DNA of 64,000 nucleotides from a virus. The number at the start of each line of letters is the position of its first letter. Position 1 is the stretch's first letter. The stretch is from the IMG/VR virus record IMGVR_UViG_3300045970_000382, positions 62,001 to 126,000 of that record; one strand, given 5' to 3'. Shown here piece after piece: positions 59,526 to 64,000 of the stretch. The position numbers and the translations under genes were made by a program. Under the pieces are notes generated by a model, which was given only the letters and a program-made list of their open reading frames with translations, was not told the DNA's origin and ran no database searches.

Positions 59526-59867
59526 TTATTCCTTAAGAAAGATTTTCCAAGCGTTACGTTCATAAGAATCAGTTGTATAGCCATTTTTTAATAAATTTTT
59601 TAACAGATTTTTATCTAAAATACTTTCTACATAAATTGTTTTTTTGAAAGATTCAAGATGTAGAATCATTCCTTTAAAATAACCTTGACCTTGATATTTT
59701 TCTGGTATAGAAACGTTAGCTACATCAATTGTGTTATAAATAACTCCACCCAAATTGTGATAACCATGCCGTAAATAGACCTTGATATGTTTAGTTTCAA
59801 TCCAGGTATTTTTTACATGATTATCTATAAAATAATCAATGAGTTTTAAAAGTGTCTTATCTTTCAT
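59526..59867 (-). CDS. GNAT-like acetyltransferase domain protein
   Basis: A 113-residue protein with the core of a small GNAT fold: IDVANVSIPEKYQGQGYFKGMI (conserved V/I.P.yqGqGyg motif) and TIYVESILDKNLLKNLLKNGY. It is shorter than most GNATs, lacking much of the N-terminal arm. The substrate is unknown. Confidence 0.6.
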   Translation of the reverse strand: MKDKTLLKLIDYFIDNHVKNTWIETKHIKVYLRHGYHNLGGVIYNTIDVANVSIPEKYQGQGYFKGMILHLESFKKTIYVESILDKNLLKNLLKNGYTTDSYERNAWKIFLKE

Positions 59868-60433
59868 TATGAAACCTCAGCGTATTTAAAATTCTCAATT
59901 ACGAACGGAGTGTCATTTCCGTATTTCTTTTTATACTGTAGGTACTCGTTTTTATTCACTAAAAAATAGACGGCATCGTTTAACATTAATCCATTAAGAC
60001 TAGCCCTTATTTCATAAAAGTTTTTATATATCTCGCTTTCTTTTGGTTTTAGATCAATAAAAGTTTCGTGATATTTTCCTTTATGCTGATTACTAAAGTG
60101 AGACTTAAACTTTTTAAGAGAAATATTTTTACTGGGTAACACTGTGACATCTAAAATATTTTCAATTATTTCAGGATAATTGTTGAGTAAGAACGATAAT
60201 GAATCTTTATTTACGTATCTTGTGTATGTTAAATAAAACCATTTAAAAACATCAGAATGGTTTTTTAAGTTATATAATCCATTTCTTGTTTTTGAGAATG
60301 GTACTTTGTCATTAAGAACTTTTGCTATTTTAAACAAAAGAATAATTTCATTATTCTTTATGGCTACATGTACTTGGAATATTGCTCTTTCATTAGGGAT
60401 TATTGTTATAGTCTTTCCGTATTTTGTTCTCAT
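59867..60433 (-). CDS. Hypothetical protein (188 aa)
   Basis: A 188-residue basic protein of unknown family (MRTKYGKTITIIPNERAIFQ...). It mixes strands and helices, with KNISLKKFKSHFSNQHKGKY near the middle. It lies between the ParB-like protein and the GNAT-like gene, with a 1-base overlap with the latter. Confidence 0.5.
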   Translation of the reverse strand: MRTKYGKTITIIPNERAIFQVHVAIKNNEIILLFKIAKVLNDKVPFSKTRNGLYNLKNHSDVFKWFYLTYTRYVNKDSLSFLLNNYPEIIENILDVTVLPSKNISLKKFKSHFSNQHKGKYHETFIDLKPKESEIYKNFYEIRASLNGLMLNDAVYFLVNKNEYLQYKKKYGNDTPFVIENFKYAEVS

Positions 60434-60445
60434 AAATCCCCTTAA

Positions 60446-61300
60446 TCATCTTATTATTGAATTTTCACGTTCACCTTCGACTCTTCTTTTAACTTTTTCA
60501 TAAAAGACTTTAATATCAGTAAAGGCTAAGTCAGCTATGCCTTGAAAACGACCTGCTATGAAAGCTGTTTGAATTGAATCATCGTCAGATATAACACATT
60601 CTTTAATACCATTACATGTAATTTCATAATTTTCTAAATCATTAAATACATTGTGAATTAATTCCCATTGAGATACATTAAAACGGCCTTTAAGTAGTTC
60701 TTTATCTACTAAATTAGTGTCACCTGTTTTTATTTTGTTGATGATTTGTCTCTGCATAGCTTTATCGCCATTTGACTTGCGAATGATACCTAATGCGTCA
60801 TTGGTCTTTAATTCACCACTTTTCATTGCTTCTTTTACAGAGTCATCAGCATTAAGAAGTGCTATGCGATTGCTTACGTGAGACAATGATTTACCAATTC
60901 TTTTAGCTATATCAGCTTGGCTCCAATTATAAGGATCATCACGGAGTCGTTGCAACATTTCAGCTTCTTCAAGCGGTAAAAAATGCTTACCATCATTAGA
61001 TGTTATCATGTCGGCAAATATATAGGCTTCTGATTCATTTTCATCTATTACTAGAGCAATAAAATCAGGAATAATTCCTTTTTCAACTAAACTCATACAG
61101 GCCATGTATCGTCTATGACCATCAATGAGTTGGTATTCACCATCTTTTAGTTGAACTCTACAAGGCTGTAACATGCCACGCTCTTTAATAGATTCAGCCA
61201 GTATCTTCAAGTCCCCAAAATCAAAGCGGGTGTTTCTTCCAGGAATTACTGTTACGTTTCGTGGATCTAATGTTTGAAAGTTATTATTTATAGGAGTCAT
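60446..61300 (-). CDS. ParB-family protein 2
   Basis: About 284 residues from ATG 61300; an upstream in-frame start at 61378 would overlap the 104-residue gene much more. It has the ParB N-domain: NVTVIPGRNTRFDFGDLKIL, ESIKERGMLQPCRV, YQLIDGHRRYMACMSL (GHRR in place of GERR), an FLPLEEAEMLQRLR segment and an HTH (SQADIAKRIGKSLSHVSNRI). It differs strongly from the ParB-like protein at 49879. It may act as a regulator or partition-like DNA binder. It has no ParA partner here. Confidence 0.82.
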   Translation of the reverse strand: MTPINNNFQTLDPRNVTVIPGRNTRFDFGDLKILAESIKERGMLQPCRVQLKDGEYQLIDGHRRYMACMSLVEKGIIPDFIALVIDENESEAYIFADMITSNDGKHFLPLEEAEMLQRLRDDPYNWSQADIAKRIGKSLSHVSNRIALLNADDSVKEAMKSGELKTNDALGIIRKSNGDKAMQRQIINKIKTGDTNLVDKELLKGRFNVSQWELIHNVFNDLENYEITCNGIKECVISDDDSIQTAFIAGRFQGIADLAFTDIKVFYEKVKRRVEGERENSIIR

Positions 61301-61598
61301 AAGAGCGTATTGCAGAGTAGTCGTTGGTTGTGATGTCTTTAATTGAATTAAAAAACTGTTTAAGAGTTTCAGAATCAAATCCTTTTTTCAATAATGCTTG
61401 TCTAATTAAAGGAGCATCACAATCTTCCTCTAAATAAGCATTGTCATCTTTCATATAAGAATATGAAGATATTTTATTTTCAATACCTAATACCATTAAA
61501 TGACCTTTATTAATACGGAGCCAACTGTGTCCAGGATCAGAATAAAATGTTAATGCTTTAGAATTAAGAGTTACGTTTTTACCATTTGTGATAATCAT
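61284..61598 (-). CDS. Hypothetical conserved phage protein (104 aa)
   Basis: A 104-residue protein with a beta-rich start (FYSDPGHSWLRINKGHLMVL, a recurring SDPGHSWL motif) and a helical end. First gene downstream of the promoter at 61631-61659 and overlapping the ParB-like start by 17 bases. Function unknown. Confidence 0.55.
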   Translation of the reverse strand: MIITNGKNVTLNSKALTFYSDPGHSWLRINKGHLMVLGIENKISSYSYMKDDNAYLEEDCDAPLIRQALLKKGFDSETLKQFFNSIKDITTNDYSAIRSYDSYK

Positions 61599-61630
61599 AC
61601 TTATAGCCTTTTGTTTTTGTTTGGTAATAT

Positions 61631-61659
61631 ATTATACAAAAACTACACTTGTATGTAAA
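61631..61659 (-). promoter_or_regulatory. Sigma70-type promoter: TTTACA-17-TATAAT
   Basis: Minus strand: TTTACA (61659-61654), 17-bp spacer, TATAAT (61636-61631). It lies about 33 bp upstream of the 104-residue gene that heads the ParB-2 operon. Confidence 0.7.
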
Positions 61660-61668
61660 GATACAAAA

Positions 61669-62145
61669 TCAATATATTTTTATCAAACGGTTGGAATCAT
61701 CACCCACTTGAGTAGAAAGACGGATGTGATATTGATTTGGATTATTTGCTTTGTGAATAACTAGGCGTACACAGTCGTAGTGTAAATGATATTGTTCTAG
61801 AATAGGTGAAGTTTCGTGATCTAAACACCAGATTATCTCGAGTTCGTCATCTTTTTCGATAAGACTTAAAATGGTCAGCCATTCAATGGATAGTGTAGCT
61901 GGATTTAAAATTACAGAAGCTTTATATTTTCTAGATTTGATAGGATACTTATCTATAATCTCAGATAAAATGTAAAACATATATTCTCTAGGAGCACCTT
62001 TCTCAGTAGTGTACCTTAAATTGATTCTAGATTTGTTTTCATTTGTGAGAGTAAAAGCAACAAAATCAGATCTTTTTAGATTAAGGATATCTAATTCTGA
62101 TAGCAGAATCCTAGTTCCGAAAGTAAAGGCTTTTTGTTTTATCAC
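61669..62145 (-). CDS. Hypothetical protein (158 aa)
   Basis: A 158-residue protein, mixed alpha/beta, starting at GTG 62145 (MIKQKAFTFGTRILLSELDI). The 9-bp inverted repeat CTAGTTCCG/CGGAACTAG flanks the start (62145-62153 and 62111-62119), so the start codon is at the edge of a stable stem. The start region is inside a perfect 110-bp tandem duplication. No good RBS is visible. Family not recognised. Confidence 0.5.
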   Translation of the reverse strand: MIKQKAFTFGTRILLSELDILNLKRSDFVAFTLTNENKSRINLRYTTEKGAPREYMFYILSEIIDKYPIKSRKYKASVILNPATLSIEWLTILSLIEKDDELEIIWCLDHETSPILEQYHLHYDCVRLVIHKANNPNQYHIRLSTQVGDDSNRLIKIY

Positions 62146-62274
62146 GGAACTAGAATTAAAGATTAAGCAACAAAATCAGATCTTTTTAGATTAAGGATAT
62201 CTAATTCTGATAGCAGAATCCTAGTTCCGAAAGTAAAGGCTTTTTGTTTTATCACGGAACTAGAATTAAAGATT
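62055..62274. repeat. Perfect 110-bp tandem duplication
   Basis: 62055-62164 and 62165-62274 are identical, bounded by AAGCAAC at each junction (including the start of a third at 62275). The unit holds the start region of the 158-residue gene. The second copy therefore has a truncated 29-codon frame that ends in a TAA at the copy junction. The lack of any difference suggests a recent event. Confidence 0.85.
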
Positions 62275-62410
62275 AAGCAACCTGTTCATAAGATTTTCTT
62301 ACAGGTTGTTTTTTAGCAGGAATCATTGTAAATAATTTCATATCTATGATATGTGGATTGGTTAAAGTTTTGGTCTTATTCACCAAGGCAACTATATTGG
62401 ACTTTTTCAT
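62273..62410 (-). CDS. Small basic protein (45 aa)
   Basis: ATG 62410 has a perfect AGGAG Shine-Dalgarno upstream and encodes 45 residues (MKKSNIVALVNKTKTLTNPH...MIPAKKQPVRKSYEQVA). The stop codon lies at the junction of the 110-bp duplication. Basic and short; function unknown. Confidence 0.6.
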   Translation of the reverse strand: MKKSNIVALVNKTKTLTNPHIIDMKLFTMIPAKKQPVRKSYEQVA

Positions 62411-62601
62411 TCTAAATCTCCTCTTGTTTAAGTTCCAAATTTGACTCTGGATATTCGTACAAGTTCAGATTAGCATATCTTGAATGAAAGTCAATATTTA
62501 ATTTTGTGTTTTAAGCACTGTTTTATTAACTTATGTCAGTATATCAAGCCAGTTGCTTTCTAAGCTTAAACAGCGTTTTTGGCGGCTATTTTAACAGGGT
62601 T
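62411..62601. promoter_or_regulatory. Intergenic region: promoter and repeat element
   Basis: A minus-strand promoter is likely at TTGACT (62494-62489), 16-bp spacer, TAATCT (62472-62467), which would serve the 45-residue gene. From 62505 to 62600 lies a copy of the intergenic repeat (GTGTTTTAAGCAC ... GTCAGTATATC ... TAAGCTTAAACAGCGTTTTT ... GGCGGCTATTTTAACAGGG) adjoining AP2/HNH copy 7. Confidence 0.5.
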
Positions 62602-63336
62602 TTAGTCGTTTGGTTCGACCACATAATTTATTAAAGCTAAATACACTTTTAGATCTAACTGATCTTTATAAAAGTTTGCTAATCTTCTAATTTCAGCTTC
62701 TTTAGATACTTTATAAGCTAGATATGCTTCTTGTTCTGTTTTGTAATAACCAAGATATTTATTTTTTCCTTTAATACTACATCGAGCTTGATATGGATTT
62801 GGTTTACCTTCATAATAAGTAACTCCAATACAACATTCACCTCTATTAGCATCACGTTTTATTAAAAGTTTATTTATTTCTTGTGGAAGTAAACAACATG
62901 TTTCTGGTGAATATATCTCATTATGTTTAAAAAGTATATCTTTATCTAGTTGCCAATCTAAATCTGATCCAAACATTTGTAAATAATCATGAGCAAAGTT
63001 TTGAAAATTCCACCATCTTTCACAAACAGCACAACCAATATAAGAAGGTTGTTTTAATTGAGTATCTTCGTTATAACATCTTCCTAGCATAGACTTCCAA
63101 CACTTATAAATTCTTAAATGTGTTTTAGGAAAATAAATTCCAATTCCAATAAAACCTATATTACAAACACTAGGATGATTTGGATTTTTAACTAGACCAT
63201 TTCTTAATTGGCTTGCTTGACAAGTTGTTTCAGTCCCATCATCAAATCTGACTCTTACATCATTACAATCTATATACTTTATAACAATACAAGAACCAGA
63301 ACTATTCGTTTCAAATCTGTCACCTACCTTAATCAT
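62602..63336 (-). CDS. AP2/HNH-like homing-type protein, copy 7
   Basis: A 244-residue copy with IKVGDRFETNSSGSCIVIKY, KCWKSMLGRCYNED...NEIYSPETCCLLPQEIN and IGVTYYEGKPNPYQARC...GYYKTEQEAYLAYK. It sits 7 bases from the 87-residue gene and is followed by the 100-bp repeat. It is very close in wording to copies 1 and 2. Confidence 0.75.
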   Translation of the reverse strand: MIKVGDRFETNSSGSCIVIKYIDCNDVRVRFDDGTETTCQASQLRNGLVKNPNHPSVCNIGFIGIGIYFPKTHLRIYKCWKSMLGRCYNEDTQLKQPSYIGCAVCERWWNFQNFAHDYLQMFGSDLDWQLDKDILFKHNEIYSPETCCLLPQEINKLLIKRDANRGECCIGVTYYEGKPNPYQARCSIKGKNKYLGYYKTEQEAYLAYKVSKEAEIRRLANFYKDQLDLKVYLALINYVVEPND

Positions 63337-63343
63337 TTTTTAC

Positions 63344-63607
63344 CTATAAAACCTGAACAATGTTAAAATGAAAGCTTATTGTTTCTACAATAAACATTCT
63401 ATGATTCATGAAAAGTTTAGTCTTAGGATCCCAAACAGAAGTCAAATTAAGAGTATCAGTTTTATTCTTTATATCACGAAGTATCTCATGGTAAGATACT
63501 TTATCAATGTATATGTAGAATTTTATATCTGTTTGGTTTGGATTGTTTTTTAATACTCTAGCTGTATCAGCACAAATCCTATTATAAAGATCATAAAATG
63601 TTATCAT
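63344..63607 (-). CDS. Small hypothetical protein (87 aa)
   Basis: Eighty-seven residues (MITFYDLYNRICADTARVLK...), alpha/beta, overlapping the Ro60-like gene by 4 bases. It may be translated by coupling with the Ro60-like gene. No family recognised. Confidence 0.5.
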   Translation of the reverse strand: MITFYDLYNRICADTARVLKNNPNQTDIKFYIYIDKVSYHEILRDIKNKTDTLNLTSVWDPKTKLFMNHRMFIVETISFHFNIVQVL

Positions 63608-64000
63608 AATAGTGAGAAAGAAGATATTACAGCTGGAGTATTACTATCAAAACCAACAACATCTAACATATTGCTATCTAATGGGTCTGCTATTGTAAAT
63701 CCATTTGATTCCATAGCAGTAACAATTAATTTAGCATTAGGTTTATTCATAATTGTGCGGTATTTCTTAAGTAGCGTACTAGGATGTGATCCCTGATTTA
63801 CTTCATTATCAGTATAACAAACAAATACATCCACATCCAGTTTATTGTCTATAGCGTATTCAAACATCAACCCTATATTGGTAGATCCAAAACTGGTATT
63901 ATTTAATACATCAGTAACTTCTTTAAGACTCATAGTCTCATTTATAGCTAAAGGTTGTATCACGTTATGAAATCCAAGAATATAACATTTAGGTTCTGCT
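63604..64000 (-). CDS. C-terminal part of a Ro60/TROVE-like RNA-binding protein (partial at window edge)
   Basis: The frame is open to the right edge (starting ...EPKCYILGFHNV) and carries the vWA half of Ro60 proteins: PLAINETMSLKEV, VDVFVCYTDNEVNQGSHPST, LIVTAMESNGFTIADP and MLDVVGFDSNTPAVISSF. The motifs YTDNE and SNGFTIADP.D..MLDVVGFD are typical of Ro60/Rsr. Ro60 binds misfolded and Y RNAs. The N-terminal TROVE domain, if present, lies beyond the window. Confidence 0.8.
   Translation of the reverse strand, partial: AEPKCYILGFHNVIQPLAINETMSLKEVTDVLNNTSFGSTNIGLMFEYAIDNKLDVDVFVCYTDNEVNQGSHPSTLLKKYRTIMNKPNAKLIVTAMESNGFTIADPLDSNMLDVVGFDSNTPAVISSFSLL

Noticed and set aside
26885-63336. AP2/HNH-like genes as transposases or IS elements
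   Set aside because: No terminal inverted repeats, no target-site duplications visible, and no DDE or serine-recombinase motifs; homing-type behaviour fits better.
1-64000. Genome-wide reassignment of TAG as a sense codon
   Set aside because: Several ordinary genes end cleanly at TAG (for example 1703-1705 and 465-467), and only one small ORF carries an internal TAG.
1-64000. CRISPR array
   Set aside because: No regularly spaced short repeats with unique spacers were found; the only close repeats are the protein-coding propeller units and one 110-bp tandem duplication.
1-64000. tRNA genes
   Set aside because: I saw no convincing cloverleaf with acceptor CCA and T-loop GTTC signatures in the short intergenic gaps; a tRNA-finding program would be decisive.

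Overview
The window is a stretch of an AT-rich tailed-phage (Caudoviricetes) genome. It has a tail/fibre module, a holin and endolysin, a phage-type replisome and recombinases, and a large load of mobile elements (a group I intron, inteins, homing-type nucleases). There are no rRNA or chromosomal housekeeping operons and I recognised no tRNA. The host is uncertain. The HD-GYP gene looks like a gammaproteobacterial gene (its coiled-coil repeat recalls methanotroph proteins), which hints at a gammaproteobacterial host, but this is inference.

Layout. (1) 1-1.5 kb: the end of an upstream gene interrupted by a td-like group I intron, followed by an HNH homing endonuclease with its own promoter and RBS-masking hairpin. 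(2) 1.6-18.6 kb, + strand: virion proteins. These include a proteinase-K-like fold that has lost catalytic residues, a cysteine-rich 1018-residue protein, paralogous tail-fibre genes, an S74-chaperone fibre, and three genes that each encode a seven-repeat RCC1-like beta-propeller with almost identical DNA repeats. (3) 18.6-23.1 kb, + strand: a glycan/sulfation island with a sulfotransferase, GT9-like and other glycosyltransferases, a methyltransferase and an APS-kinase-like enzyme. (4) 23.1-26.1 kb, + strand: lysis genes (holin, small membrane proteins, lipoprotein, M15 endolysin) that surround an HD-GYP c-di-GMP phosphodiesterase. (5) 26.1-64 kb, - strand: DHFR, SNF2 helicase, DnaB-like helicase, flap exonuclease, SbcD/Mre11-like nuclease, RecA/UvsX, SSB, clamp loader, UDG-PolA fusion, beta clamp, DpdA/TGT-like protein, DNA ligase, QueD-like protein, FolE, two ParB-like proteins, a fractured helicase, a DNA methyltransferase, small accessory genes, and the C-terminal part of a Ro60/TROVE protein at the right edge.

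Most striking is the helicase at 52.8-58.0 kb. It carries one continuous LAGLIDADG intein. It is also broken by a natural split intein, with a free-standing Vsr-like/NUMOD3 homing endonuclease gene lying between the two halves (the 'fractured gene' arrangement). Seven paralogous genes (SH3-like, degenerate HNH-like, AP2-like domains) are inserted at junctions of the replication operons, often with ATGA-type overlaps. FolE, a QueD-like protein and a DpdA-like protein suggest 7-deazaguanine DNA modification; QueC and QueE are not in this window. APS kinase plus sulfotransferase suggest phage-directed sulfation. At least five minus-strand transcription units have near-consensus sigma70-type promoters (-35, 17-bp spacer, TATAAT), so host RNA polymerase probably transcribes the replication genes.
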